Assembly: GCF_015097055.1 (NCBI RefSeq)
Contig: NZ_AP023366.1
Location: 1,951,001-2,015,000 of the forward strand
Reading direction: 5' to 3'
Length of the DNA: 64,000 nt
Source: Effusibacillus dendaii
GTDB lineage: Bacteria > Bacillota > Bacilli > Tumebacillales > Effusibacillaceae
The translations under genes and the position numbers were made by a program. The first letter of the stretch is position 1. Each line of letters starts with the position of its first letter. Below are positions 55,444 through 64,000 of the stretch, in pieces. Under the pieces are notes generated by a model that was not told where the DNA came from, ran no database searches, and worked only from the letters and a program-made list of their open reading frames with translations.

Positions 55444-57645
55444 CTATTCTCTTAGCTTTGTAATCGGCGCAAATTTGGCCAACAGTTTACGGATGCCAGT
55501 CGGCGGGGCGAACTGAACGGTCAGCTCCAAATCTTCTCCCTCACCGGAGCTTTCCACGATGGTTCCCTGTCCCCACGTTTTGTGCATCACTTTTTCACCT
55601 GTCTGCCAGGAGACTGACAGGTCCGCACCGAACCCTTTTGGAATATGTGTGCCGATATTTCCATTGCGCGGTGTTCTTGTAACGTTTCCTGCCGTTCGGT
55701 TCGCATAGCCGCTTTCGTTCAACAGCTCTTCCGGTATCTCTTTCAAAAATCGGGATTCTGCATTCATCCTCGTCTGCCCGAACAATGTGCGGCTAAAACA
55801 GGTGGTCAGATACAATCTTTCCTCCGCTCTTGTGATTCCCACATAGCAGATACGCCGCTCCTCTTCCATTTCGTCCGGATCATCCAATGATCGCATATGA
55901 GGAAATACGCCTTCCTCCATGCCTGCCAGAAACACAACCGGAAACTCCAACCCTTTGGCGGAGTGCAACGTCATTAAAGTGACAGCGTCCGAATCGGCTT
56001 CCATCTGATCCACATCCGCCACCAATGCGACCTCCGACAGAAACGTGAGCAGACCTTCTCCCGGATACCGTTTTTCAAATTCCTGTGTAACAGACAGAAA
56101 TTCGTTCAAGTTCTCCAGTCGGCTTTCCGCTTCGATCGTTTTTTCCGCCATCAACTCGGTCCGATAACCGCTCAGTTTGAGAACTTCTTCTGTCAGTTCC
56201 GTTACGGAAAGATATTGCTGCTGCGTGGATAAATTGCGGATCAACAAAACAAAATCTTTGATCGGTTTGACAAACCTTGCCGTCAACCCAATCTGTTCCA
56301 CTTCCGCCATCGCGGCAAACAACGGGATTCCTTTGCTGTTTGCGTAGGCGCGGATCTTGTCCAAGGTTCCGTCACCGATTCCCCGTTTCGGAACATTGAG
56401 AATGCGGGACAACGAAATGTCGTCGTTCCAGTTTGCAACGAGCCGCAGATACGCCAGCACATCTTTAATTTCCTTCCGTTCATAGAAACGTATGCCGCCA
56501 ACAATCGTGTACGCGATCGACGATTTGAGCAATACATCCTCAATGACCCGGGATTGTGCGTTCGTCCGATACAGCACGGCACAATCACGGTATGAAAAAC
56601 CGTCGTCCAATGCTCTTTGAATCTGCTCCACGATAAAATACGCTTCTTCATGCTCATTCATCGCCCGGTGCAGTTCGATCAGCGGCCCCTCCGGCTTGTC
56701 CGACCACAAATTCTTCTCCTTGCGCTGCGTATTGTTTTCAATCACCGCATTGGCCGCCGCCAAAATCCGCTTGGTGGAGCGATAATTCTGTTCCAGTTTG
56801 ATAACCGACGCATCCGGATAATCCTTCTCAAAGTTCAGTATGTTCCAGATATCCGCCCCGCGCCATCCGTAAATCGATTGGTCCGAATCGCCGACCACAC
56901 ACAGATTGCGGTGTTTTTCGGACAGCAGCTTGACCAGTTTGTACTGCGCATGGTTCGTATCCTGATACTCGTCCACATGAATATATAAAAATTTGTCCTG
57001 ATACCGTTCCAAAACATCCCGGTTGTTCTCGAACAGTTCAACCGTTTTCATAATCAGGTCGTCAAAATCGAGCGAGTTGTTGGCAAACAGCCGTTTCTGG
57101 TACAACTCGTAGACCTGCGCCGCCACCTGCTGAAAAAAGTCTTTCGCTTCCCGGGCATAAGCCGAAGGTCCTTTCAATTGATTTTTGGCACTCGAAATAT
57201 GGCTTAACATCGCCCTCGGTTCAAACTTTTTCTGATCGTAATTCAACTCGTTCAAACATTGTTTGATCGCGGTCAGCTGGTCAGCCGTATCAAGAATGGT
57301 GAAGCTGGATGCGTACCCGATCTTTTCAATGTCACGCCGCAAAATCCGCACACACATCGAATGAAACGTGGATACCCACATATCGGCCACAATTGGCCCC
57401 ACCCATTTTTCAACCCGTTCTTTCATTTCGCGTGCCGCTTTATTGGTAAACGTAATCGCCAAAATCGACCAGGGCGCCACCCGATGCTGGTGAATCAAGT
57501 ACGCAATCCGTCTCGTCAGCGTGCTTGTCTTACCGGACCCGGCGCCGGCCATAATCAACAACGGTCCGTCACGATGCAGCACCGCTTCTTTTTGCTGCGG
57601 ATTCAATCCTTCCAAAACAGAATCCGCGTTGCCGATTGAAATCAT
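55444..57645 (-). CDS. pcrA: ATP-dependent DNA helicase PcrA (UvrD/Rep family)
   Basis: A 733-residue superfamily I helicase: Q motif LNPQQKEAV, Walker A AGAGSGKT (33-40), Walker B YIHVDEYQDTNHAQ, motif GDSDQSIYGWRGAD and motif V/VI with VTLMTLHSAKGLEFPVVF. The carboxy terminus has the PcrA-type Tudor-like domain (GEKVMHKTWGQGTIVE). Acts in repair and removal of RNA polymerase and recombinase from DNA. In most relatives pcrB precedes it directly; here pcrB is 2.4 kb away. Confidence 0.97.
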   Translation of the reverse strand: MISIGNADSVLEGLNPQQKEAVLHRDGPLLIMAGAGSGKTSTLTRRIAYLIHQHRVAPWSILAITFTNKAAREMKERVEKWVGPIVADMWVSTFHSMCVRILRRDIEKIGYASSFTILDTADQLTAIKQCLNELNYDQKKFEPRAMLSHISSAKNQLKGPSAYAREAKDFFQQVAAQVYELYQKRLFANNSLDFDDLIMKTVELFENNRDVLERYQDKFLYIHVDEYQDTNHAQYKLVKLLSEKHRNLCVVGDSDQSIYGWRGADIWNILNFEKDYPDASVIKLEQNYRSTKRILAAANAVIENNTQRKEKNLWSDKPEGPLIELHRAMNEHEEAYFIVEQIQRALDDGFSYRDCAVLYRTNAQSRVIEDVLLKSSIAYTIVGGIRFYERKEIKDVLAYLRLVANWNDDISLSRILNVPKRGIGDGTLDKIRAYANSKGIPLFAAMAEVEQIGLTARFVKPIKDFVLLIRNLSTQQQYLSVTELTEEVLKLSGYRTELMAEKTIEAESRLENLNEFLSVTQEFEKRYPGEGLLTFLSEVALVADVDQMEADSDAVTLMTLHSAKGLEFPVVFLAGMEEGVFPHMRSLDDPDEMEEERRICYVGITRAEERLYLTTCFSRTLFGQTRMNAESRFLKEIPEELLNESGYANRTAGNVTRTPRNGNIGTHIPKGFGADLSVSWQTGEKVMHKTWGQGTIVESSGEGEDLELTVQFAPPTGIRKLLAKFAPITKLRE

Positions 57646-57699
57646 ATTTTCACCGCCTGCATTTTACAAACATACGTTCTGATTTCATTGTACCATACT

Positions 57700-58701
57700 T
57701 TACTTCCCACGGTTATCTGCCATCCGAACCATCATCAATTCGGCCGCATAATTTCCTACCCGAGCATACCATTTTTTTAATAGGGCAGGTGAAATCGTAT
57801 CGATGTCACGCGGCATCGACATATGAAACTGGACTAATGTCGCTACTTCCAATGCAAACTCCATTGAATACCCTAATCGGGGGAGGATCGACAACGCCAA
57901 CTGCGCCCCCACGTTTTCATGATCGTAAAAATGTCCTCGCAAATCGGTGCGAATATATTCTTTCGGCACCTGCACGCCCTGCACCAGATAGGTGTCACCC
58001 GAATCGAGGCCGTCCCGGATGCGTTCCCCGTTCTCAATCACCACACGGTCTTTTTTTGAAAAACGGCCGAACGGTTCGACGAACATGCCAATAAACTGTT
58101 TAATTCCCGGGTATCCTTTGCCGATATCGTGCAGCAGCAAAGTCCAAACCATCTTTAGATCCGTGCCCCCGACAAACGAAGCAGCCTTCACAATATGATC
58201 AAACACTTGGTACGAGTGGTGCGGCGTATGTTGATTCAACCCGATCGTTCTTTTATACTCAGGAATCCAGCGAAGCAGCCTGCCGTCTTTTTGCAGTTGG
58301 CGCATTGTACTGGATGGTTCTTCGATTAATTGCGCTTCCTGCTGACGAAAAAAATCGGCCGCTTCTTCATCGATTGACACATTCTGCTTGACTGTAATCC
58401 GATCAATCGGTTCCGCGTAGGTGGGTATCTGCAGATGTCTGTTTACGTGCGCATTCGAAAACCATACTTCCGTTGCCGCTTTATGCTCAATCGCCTGCTG
58501 CAAAAAAAGGCTGCGCTGTTTGGGAGTCCGCAACGACGCGTGAACCACCGCCTGGCCGCCAGACGACAATTGTTCGTTGACCCGATCGAGCGTCTGCGGC
58601 TCATAAAGGCTTTCCTGCAGAAGTATCGTTCCCGGTTGATTCACGAGTTTTTGCAGGCAATCCGAATCAAAATGACCAATTAACAGTAGAAGTTTCGACA
58701 T
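57700..58701 (-). CDS. HD-domain protein (tRNA nucleotidyltransferase/ poly(A) polymerase-associated type)
   Basis: A 333-residue protein. Residues 170-215 have HTPHHSYQVFDHIVKAA and TLLLHDIGKGYPG, an HD phosphohydrolase metal site, with a further HFYDHENVGAQLA ligand. The amino-terminal 160 residues resemble a P-loop kinase fold (LLLIGHFDSDC) but lack the Walker lysine. This may be a degenerate kinase-HD fusion as in bacterial tRNA-repair-like proteins. Function unknown. Confidence 0.65.
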   Translation of the reverse strand: MSKLLLLIGHFDSDCLQKLVNQPGTILLQESLYEPQTLDRVNEQLSSGGQAVVHASLRTPKQRSLFLQQAIEHKAATEVWFSNAHVNRHLQIPTYAEPIDRITVKQNVSIDEEAADFFRQQEAQLIEEPSSTMRQLQKDGRLLRWIPEYKRTIGLNQHTPHHSYQVFDHIVKAASFVGGTDLKMVWTLLLHDIGKGYPGIKQFIGMFVEPFGRFSKKDRVVIENGERIRDGLDSGDTYLVQGVQVPKEYIRTDLRGHFYDHENVGAQLALSILPRLGYSMEFALEVATLVQFHMSMPRDIDTISPALLKKWYARVGNYAAELMMVRMADNRGK

Positions 58702-58896
58702 CAGATCACCCTCTGCGCTTCAGACTCGTTCTTTTATCAACAGTTTGCACAAAACGGACAAGATTCTCAACTCGTGGCATCCAGTAAAAAATGGTATACT
58801 AATTACCTGACCGGCCCTATAGAATGTCCAAACAGCCGCGCGCATAGACTTAATCGATCGGGTCAACCTAAACTCATAAGGAGTGGTGGAAACTCA

Positions 58897-59922
58897 ATGA
58901 ATATTATCATGGCACTGCTGGCCCTTGGCATCCTCATATTCATCCATGAATTGGGGCATTATTGGGCTGCCCGTGCAACCGGCGTCAGAGTGGAAGAATT
59001 TGCGATCGGTTTTGGGCCTCCCCTCGTTCGATATAGAAAAAACAATATTTTATATCGGCTCAATTTGCTTCCGCTTGGCGGGTATGTGAAAATGTTGGGC
59101 GAAGACAACCCGGAAGCTGCTGAAGCGCCCGACAATTTTAACAACAGACCCTTGCTCGCCCGTATGCTGGTGATTTTGGCCGGCGTCATCATGAACTTTA
59201 TTGGCGCGATCGTCATTTTAACGGTGATGTTTAACCTCTACGGGGCGCCTACCGACAAAGTAAACACACATGCATTCGGAGTAGTGCCCGGTTCCCCTGC
59301 ACAGGTGGCCGGTATACAGGCAAACGATATTTTAAAAAGGATCAACGGAGTTCCGATTGATTCTCCGCAAGTGTTTATCCAACAGGTGCAGGCAAACAAC
59401 GGAAAACCGGTTACTCTTGAAATACTTCGCGACAAACAAATGGTAACCCTGCAAGTGACACCTGTAAATGGAAAAGTGGGGATTGAAATTGGAACCAGTC
59501 CGGTCTATCAGTCCTACGGCAGTTTTGCTGCCAATACATCGGCAGCAATCCGCCAAACTGGCGAATTGGCAAGGTTAGTGGTCAGCGGACTTGGGCAGTT
59601 AGTGACAGGGCAGTTTGCATTCAAAGATTTGACAGGCCCTGTAGGAATCATCGAAGTGACAGGGCAGGCCTCGCAACTCGGCGTTCCGTCTTACTTGCAT
59701 ATCATGGCGCTCCTGTCGGTCAACTTAGGTGTCTTAAACCTCGTGCCGATTCCCGGCCTTGACGGTGGCCGCTTCCTCTTTTTGCTGATTGAAGCGATCC
59801 GCCGGGGGAAACGGCTTTCGCTGGAACGGGAGGCATCTATCAACCTGATCGGAATTCTGTTTTTATTGGGGTTGATGGTGATCGTGACGTTCCAGGACGT
59901 ATTCAAACTGATTGCCCGTTGA
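58897..59922 (+). CDS. rseP: Site-2 protease RseP/RasP
   Basis: A 341-residue intramembrane metalloprotease: zinc motif HELGH (H17, E18, H21), GGYVKMLGE loop, a PDZ domain (about 120-200: VVPGSPAQVAGIQANDILK) and the second ligand in LVPIPGLDGGRFLFLLIEA. It cuts membrane-spanning anti-sigma factors and signal peptides. ATG 58897 follows AAGGAGTGG; a TATACT -10 is at about 58794. It sits on the opposite strand between pcrB-yerC and pcrA-ligA. Confidence 0.93.
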   Translation: MNIIMALLALGILIFIHELGHYWAARATGVRVEEFAIGFGPPLVRYRKNNILYRLNLLPLGGYVKMLGEDNPEAAEAPDNFNNRPLLARMLVILAGVIMNFIGAIVILTVMFNLYGAPTDKVNTHAFGVVPGSPAQVAGIQANDILKRINGVPIDSPQVFIQQVQANNGKPVTLEILRDKQMVTLQVTPVNGKVGIEIGTSPVYQSYGSFAANTSAAIRQTGELARLVVSGLGQLVTGQFAFKDLTGPVGIIEVTGQASQLGVPSYLHIMALLSVNLGVLNLVPIPGLDGGRFLFLLIEAIRRGKRLSLEREASINLIGILFLLGLMVIVTFQDVFKLIAR

Positions 59923-60088
59923 AAAAACTTCGACCCAATGCATGTTAACAAAACGTTCACAAATCGGCCGCGAAAAAAGCATGTAGACCGATTGCATTCG
60001 TCACAGCCAGATTATATAATCTGGTCATATCGAAATAATATTTCTACATAACGGTCCATGACGAACTTAAAAGTCGTTGTGGGCCGTT

Positions 60089-60814
60089 CTATTTTGTCCG
60101 TTTCTTGTTTATGCTGTGTACCGCCGCAGCTGTTTCCTCAACCACAGCAATCCCTTTTTCATACAATGCATTCCCAACCACGATCGTATCTGCAATGGAA
60201 GCCATCTCAACCGCCTTGTCAGCCGAATCGATTCCTCCCCCGTACACAAGATGTGCATTTGTCTTATCCCGCACGGCTTGTACCCATTGCGGATTTCCAT
60301 AGCTGCCGCTGTATTCCAGGTAAATCAAATCCATCCCGAAAATCCGTTCCGCCGTTTGCGCATAAGCGACCGTCCCCCGCGCGTGGTTTGGAACCTTCGC
60401 CCCGGTTAATTTCGCAACCGCTGAGTTTTCATTCAGAATCACATACCCTTCCACTACAAGCTTCTCCCAGGGTATCAGTTCACCAAATTGTTCAATTGCC
60501 GCCTTCTGATGTCCGATGATCCAATTTACATGCCCCGTGTTTAAAACGACCGGAATCGCATATCCATCGCTTTCCGGAAGAATCGCTGACAATTCGGATA
60601 TTTCCTGCCATAGAGGCAAGTGAGGAATGAACCGCTGCAATCTCGCGAACAGATCAAACGTCTTTTGATACGTGATCCCCTGCGTTCCTCCTATCAGAAT
60701 CGCATCGGTTCCGCTATCGCCAAGACGGATCAAATCCTTATCCTGAATTGGACGATCAGGGTCGAGCTTTACTATGTGCCGCCAACTTTTCCAGGGATGC
60801 TGCAGGCAACTCAT
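60089..60814 (-). CDS. pcrB: Heptaprenylglyceryl phosphate synthase PcrB
   Basis: A 241-residue TIM-barrel prenyltransferase. Visible: ILIGGTQGITYQKT (glycerol-1-phosphate site region), IPVVLNTGHVNWIIGHQ, and VYGGGIDSADKAVEMASIADTIVVGNALY (phosphate loop), as in GGGP synthase/PcrB. It makes archaeal-type prenylglyceryl ether lipids. ATG 60814 overlaps the yerC stop (ATGA), so the two are coupled. Confidence 0.92.
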   Translation of the reverse strand: MSCLQHPWKSWRHIVKLDPDRPIQDKDLIRLGDSGTDAILIGGTQGITYQKTFDLFARLQRFIPHLPLWQEISELSAILPESDGYAIPVVLNTGHVNWIIGHQKAAIEQFGELIPWEKLVVEGYVILNENSAVAKLTGAKVPNHARGTVAYAQTAERIFGMDLIYLEYSGSYGNPQWVQAVRDKTNAHLVYGGGIDSADKAVEMASIADTIVVGNALYEKGIAVVEETAAAVHSINKKRTK

Positions 60815-61104
60815 TTTTGTATACGATCCAAAATCAGATTGTATCCGTCCGTACCATAATGGAGGCACCGTTTCACCCGACTGATTGTGGCTGTGCTGGC
60901 TCCCGTCTCCGACTCAATCTGATTGTAGGTATAGCCGCTTCGCAACATACGGGCCACCTCCAATCGCTGTGCAAGAGATTGAATCTCGTTGACCGTTGCC
61001 AAGTCATCAAAAAACTGAAAACATTCTTCAACCGTTTGAAGAGCTAGAATCGCTTCAAAAAGTTGCGTGAGACTCCGGTTCTCCCGCAGTTTATCAAGCT
61101 GCAT
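60811..61104 (-). CDS. YerC/YecD-family TrpR-related regulator
   Basis: A 97-residue helical protein with a TrpR-like HTH (TVNEIQSLAQRLEVARML, YTYNQIESETGASTATISR VKRCLHYG across it). This family is always near pcrB in Bacillus. It probably binds DNA, but its ligand and target are not established. Confidence 0.88.
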   Translation of the reverse strand: MQLDKLRENRSLTQLFEAILALQTVEECFQFFDDLATVNEIQSLAQRLEVARMLRSGYTYNQIESETGASTATISRVKRCLHYGTDGYNLILDRIQK

Positions 61105-61528
61105 CCGACTTCCTCCCCGACTTTTGGACTTGAACGCTTTACCATTTTACCATGACAGAGAACATAACGAAATAACTGTGAAATTTGTAAAAGAGACGAC
61201 AATGAACGCTTGCAGAAGAAACTAGGCGACCGCTCCCCATTATAGATCTTCCTCAAGGGTTTTAAGTTGGAATAGACTTATGGGGTTCAGATTTGACTAC
61301 AATTAGTAGCATTACTGGTGTAAAACCGTTTTCAAATTAAGAGTATAGGATATTGCTGATGTTCATTATCATAGCTTTATTTCATTTTTAGTGGAAAAAG
61401 GCTGCAGACAATGAAGGTACAAATCTTGAACATGCCTTGTAGGGAGAGAGGATTCATGTATCGCCATTAATAAGTTAGAAATCAGATTCACAGTTTGTTG
61501 AGATCTCCGTTAGCATCCCTAAAACAGT
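61105..61528. other. Intergenic region without recognisable genes
   Basis: AT-rich, no frame with a ribosome site and recognisable product. It may hold the yerC-pcrB promoter near 61110-61160 on the minus strand. Confidence 0.4.
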
Positions 61529-61768
61529 GTGTGTGATGTGCTTAAGAAAATAAAAAAGCAGCATACGGAAAATAAATTGAAATTCGGGCAATACTATAGG
61601 GATGAGGGATTGGAATTTTCTCAAGAAGATGGGCACTCATCGGTATTCAACAAATTGGACATACAGCCACGTGCGCTTCCCAACATGCAGGCGGAAACCG
61701 TTCAGAAGCTGGAAGAGAAGTTGCGGAATAAACTCCGTTCGCATGTTAGCCAAATGTTATCATCATGA
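61529..61768 (+). CDS. Possible small protein of unknown function
   Basis: A 79-codon frame with a GTG start and no ribosome site. The product is charged and helical (LKKIKKQHTENKLKF, QKLEEKLRNKLRSHVSQML). Could be a fragment of a decayed gene or real; no family recognised. Confidence 0.3.
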   Translation: MCDVLKKIKKQHTENKLKFGQYYRDEGLEFSQEDGHSSVFNKLDIQPRALPNMQAETVQKLEEKLRNKLRSHVSQMLSS

Positions 61769-61856
61769 TAGATTCGCTGGCAAAAACCATTGTAGCTAAA
61801 GGTATCTTCTCCCTCTTAAATCCATACTATGTATAGGATTGAAATGGGGGATCGCT

Positions 61857-62294
61857 TTGATCGAAAAATGGAAGAACTTCCTGAACGGAAGTTTACAGGT
61901 TGGTTTGCTGGTTGCTGCTGTTGTAATCGTGCATCTGGTGGTCTGGCTATCTGTTTTGTCCTACTTCTACAATATGTATTTGATTTTGTTTCTGTTTCTT
62001 TTTATCCCCATTTGGCTCTTCTGCGTGGGATTGTCTTTCCGCAAACAGTGGGGTCAAGGCTCACTGTTAATCGGCAGTTTTTTCGCTGTCTTTTTCTTAT
62101 CTGTCGCGTTTTTGCCATCCGAGAATACGACTTCTTATCATATCGAAAACGTGCTGATCATGGCCGTTTTAGGAAGCCTTTCGTCGATGTTTGGAAGCGT
62201 CATCGGTAAACTGATCGATGCCTGGCGGTCAGGAGTCAAAAAAAGAAGAGAGAGGCGCAGCACCCCTCCGTCACCCACCTCTCTTCGCATGTAA
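61857..62294 (+). CDS. Polytopic membrane protein of unknown function
   Basis: About 145 residues with four membrane helices (VGLLVAAVVIVHLVVWLSVL, MYLILFLFLFIPIWLF, LLIGSFFAVFFLSVAFL, VLIMAVLGSLSSMFGSV) and a basic tail (KKRRERRS). I chose the TTG at 61857 because GGGGGAT lies just before it; an in-frame TTG at 61839 is also possible. No family recognised. Convergent with the XRE-TPR gene. Confidence 0.6.
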   Translation: MIEKWKNFLNGSLQVGLLVAAVVIVHLVVWLSVLSYFYNMYLILFLFLFIPIWLFCVGLSFRKQWGQGSLLIGSFFAVFFLSVAFLPSENTTSYHIENVLIMAVLGSLSSMFGSVIGKLIDAWRSGVKKRRERRSTPPSPTSLRM

Positions 62295-62311
62295 AAAATC
62301 ACCTTTTTTGA

Positions 62312-63604
62312 TTAGATCATCACTTTTCGGTCGCGCAAATTCTCCAACATGGCACGATTCATTTTTTCCAGACATTCCATGGCATCTCGGAACATTCCCT
62401 GTTTCTTGTAGATGTCACCATACACGGCATATACTTTAACCTTGTCGGCAGCCGTACCTTCCCGCTCTATAATGTCTGCCGATTTCCGGATCCATTCCAG
62501 CGCACTGTCGTATTTTTCCCTTTCCAAATCAATGGTCGCCAAAATACAATAGATTTTTGCGTTTTCCAGATCCTCTTTATCATTCAGTTGCAATGCTCTT
62601 TGACAATGAAGAATCGCTTTGTCGAACTCTCCGTTTTGAAACAGCACATTGGCTAATGCCGTGTGAATTTCACCTGATTGGTGGGGAAATTCATAATTTT
62701 CATTGAGGCTCATGCTTCGTTCAAGTTTGGCAACCGCCTGGTCCGTGTCACCCGTTTCCCCTAGCGCGACTCCGTAGCGAGTCTCTGTATCAATAATGGT
62801 TTCCAGCAATTGGGCCGCTTGATATAACGAGGCCGCAAATTGGGCAAATTGGGTCGATTGCTCAAAACTTCCGCGCACGCGGTATGCAGTCGCCAAGTCA
62901 CTGTACACATTCGCAATTTGTGGGATGTTATGACGTTCCTGCAGAAGTTTCGATGCTTCTGCAAAATATTCCTTCGCCTGATCCCATTCCGCCAGCTTGC
63001 TGTGGACCGTCCCTAACTGGCGAGCTATTTCACTTAACAAAAACGGATCGGTAGGCATTTCTTTTTTCGCCAAGTCATATCCTTTTTTCCAGTAATGAAT
63101 GGCAATCGGGTAGTTTTCCTGTTGGGCGGCCAGTTTCCCTAACTGATTCATGACCCTGATTTTTTGCAAATTGTCTTTTTCACTAATCGCCGTGTCCAGC
63201 GTTTTTTCAAAAATCTCTTCGGCTCGCTGCGTTCGCCCAATATGCATATAGCAGTACGCGAGATCAAACATCACTTGTCCCATACTGATCTGGGCCGAGG
63301 GAGCATCCTGCATTTTTTCAAAAGTGGCAATCGCTTCCTTAAAATCTCCTTTGTACATCAACGTTTGCGCAATACGATAATCATTTAGCTTTTCTAATTG
63401 CGTTTCGACATCCGTAATGAAATATTCAACCGGTGTCTCCAGTTTCTCTGCAATTTGCAAAAGCAATTGATGCGAAGGATTCGCTTTATCTGATTCGATT
63501 TGACTGATCATACTGGGTGTTACCAAACCGTCGCTCAATTCACTTTGTGTTAGGCCCTTTCGCAGGCGTAATTCCCGAATTTTTTGACCCAAAGATAACT
63601 TCAT
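62312..63604 (-). CDS. XRE-family regulator with TPR repeats (RRNPP-like)
   Basis: A 430-residue protein. Residues 5-60 are a Cro/CI-type HTH (LGQKIRELRLRKGLTQSELS, VTPSMISQIESDKANPSHQL). The rest is at least seven TPR units (GDFKEAIATFEKM, GRTQRAEEIFEKTL, AEWDQAKEYFAEAS, GEFDKAILHCQRAL). The layout matches PlcR/NprR-type quorum-sensing regulators, but no pro-peptide gene is adjacent, so peptide control is only possible. ATG 63604 (MKLSLGQ) follows GGGGGTTAG. Confidence 0.85.
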   Translation of the reverse strand: MKLSLGQKIRELRLRKGLTQSELSDGLVTPSMISQIESDKANPSHQLLLQIAEKLETPVEYFITDVETQLEKLNDYRIAQTLMYKGDFKEAIATFEKMQDAPSAQISMGQVMFDLAYCYMHIGRTQRAEEIFEKTLDTAISEKDNLQKIRVMNQLGKLAAQQENYPIAIHYWKKGYDLAKKEMPTDPFLLSEIARQLGTVHSKLAEWDQAKEYFAEASKLLQERHNIPQIANVYSDLATAYRVRGSFEQSTQFAQFAASLYQAAQLLETIIDTETRYGVALGETGDTDQAVAKLERSMSLNENYEFPHQSGEIHTALANVLFQNGEFDKAILHCQRALQLNDKEDLENAKIYCILATIDLEREKYDSALEWIRKSADIIEREGTAADKVKVYAVYGDIYKKQGMFRDAMECLEKMNRAMLENLRDRKVMI

Positions 63605-63743
63605 GTTTTCTAACCCCCGTTCATATCTCAAGTATCATTATAGAGGACACCATTATGATGTCAAACAAATATTAAAATTTTCTAAATTTGCGTCAAAACT
63701 CGACATAAAATTTATTTAATTCGACAATTCGTTAGTAAACAAA

Positions 63744-63771
63744 AACCCCTCTTCCGAAGAAGAGGGACCTC
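63744..63771 (-). terminator. Terminator of the PrsA-like gene
   Basis: CCCTCTTC / GAAGAGGG stem with TTCG loop and, on the minus strand, GTTTTTG after it. Confidence 0.85.
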
Positions 63772-63774
63772 TTT

Positions 63775-64000
63775 TTATTGACCGGGAACCAATTGACTTT
63801 GCAAATCTTTGTATTTGGTATCCACAATTTTCACGTTAAACTCTTTACGGAGTTGAGGAAGTAACTGTTCCGGCGGGATCGCTTTTTGATTTTTAAGGGT
63901 TTGTTCCACTTGCGGACGCGCTTCCTCCAAAGTTAATTGTTTTGCCGGTTTCTTGTCTGTTACTTGAATGACATGATAACCGAAATTTGTTTTGACGGGG
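63775..64000 (-). CDS. Peptidyl-prolyl isomerase (PrsA/PpiC family), carboxy-terminal part only
   Basis: The last 74 residues of a parvulin-type foldase: KTNFGYHVIQVTDKK is the end of the PpiC domain, followed by a charged helix (LTLEEARPQVEQTLKNQKAI) and a carboxy tail. The gene continues past the right edge. PrsA proteins are lipoproteins that fold exported proteins outside the membrane. Confidence 0.85.
   Translation of the reverse strand, partial: PVKTNFGYHVIQVTDKKPAKQLTLEEARPQVEQTLKNQKAIPPEQLLPQLRKEFNVKIVDTKYKDLQSQLVPGQ

Overview
The window looks like a chromosomal segment of a low-to-mid GC, spore-forming Bacillota of the order Bacillales. An Alicyclobacillaceae-like member (Tumebacillus/Effusibacillus type) is my guess, with low certainty at genus level. 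Support: AGGAGG ribosome binding sites; the Bacillus-type neighbourhoods rlmCD / dgkB-gatB-gatA-gatC and ligA-pcrA / pcrB-yerC; tagO; a remnant of a KinB-like sporulation kinase; and a PrsA-type foldase at the right edge. I saw no tRNA or rRNA.

Layout. 1-2.9 kb: a tyrosine recombinase running off the left edge, a collapsed two-component system and an M14-like deacylase. 3.0-4.7 kb: a decayed IS200/IS605 element (tnpA, tnpB, hairpin ends). 4.7-9.0 kb: a GntR/maleate isomerase-like/MFS catabolic cluster tied together by one repeated operator, interrupted by a ferritin-VIT1 gene. 9.1-11.2 kb: Hsp20 and a SEC-C protein. 11.2-12.4 kb: decayed DNA including remnants of a TOTE-type helicase/primase. 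12.4-24.5 kb: a complete type I-C CRISPR-Cas locus (38 repeats, leader, cas2-cas1-cas4-cas7-cas8c-cas5c, separate cas3) plus an IS1182-type transposase remnant, bracketed by a 49-bp direct repeat whose right copy forms the 3' end of rlmCD. 24.5-35.9 kb: rlmCD, a cyclodeaminase-like gene, small envelope genes, a PIG-L deacetylase, a kinase remnant, dgkB, gatBAC and a PanE-like reductase. 36-43 kb: an SDR, a rhodanese with a structured leader, a PCYCGC lipoprotein, tagO and glycan genes. 43-47 kb: a tungstate transport operon with its own regulator. 47-52.4 kb: aldehyde dehydrogenase, its sigma-54 activator, a HAD phosphatase and an M42 peptidase. 52.5-64 kb: a histone H1-like protein, ligA, pcrA, an HD protein, rseP, pcrB, yerC, a membrane protein, an XRE-TPR regulator and the end of prsA.

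Main discovery. The 206-bp gap between cas3 and cas5c contains, on the + strand, an extended -10 promoter followed at 20775-20803 by a degenerate CRISPR repeat. It keeps the repeat tail and a compensated stem. The bases that follow (from 20804) match, in exact spacer register, a site in the cas5c-operon promoter that is preceded by a TTC PAM and covers its -10 box. Positions 1-5, 7-11 and 13-17 all match; the only mismatches in the first 17 are at positions 6 and 12, the bases that type I Cascade flips out and does not read. This is what a crRNA-like guide for Cascade-mediated autorepression of the cas operon (CreA/CreR-like) should look like, here in a type I-C system.

A second theme is gene decay: at least eight genes are broken, several by internal deletion. 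Two others (the MFS transporter and the rhodanese) differ from an intact frame by one extra base in a poly-A run, which may be a sequencing artefact.
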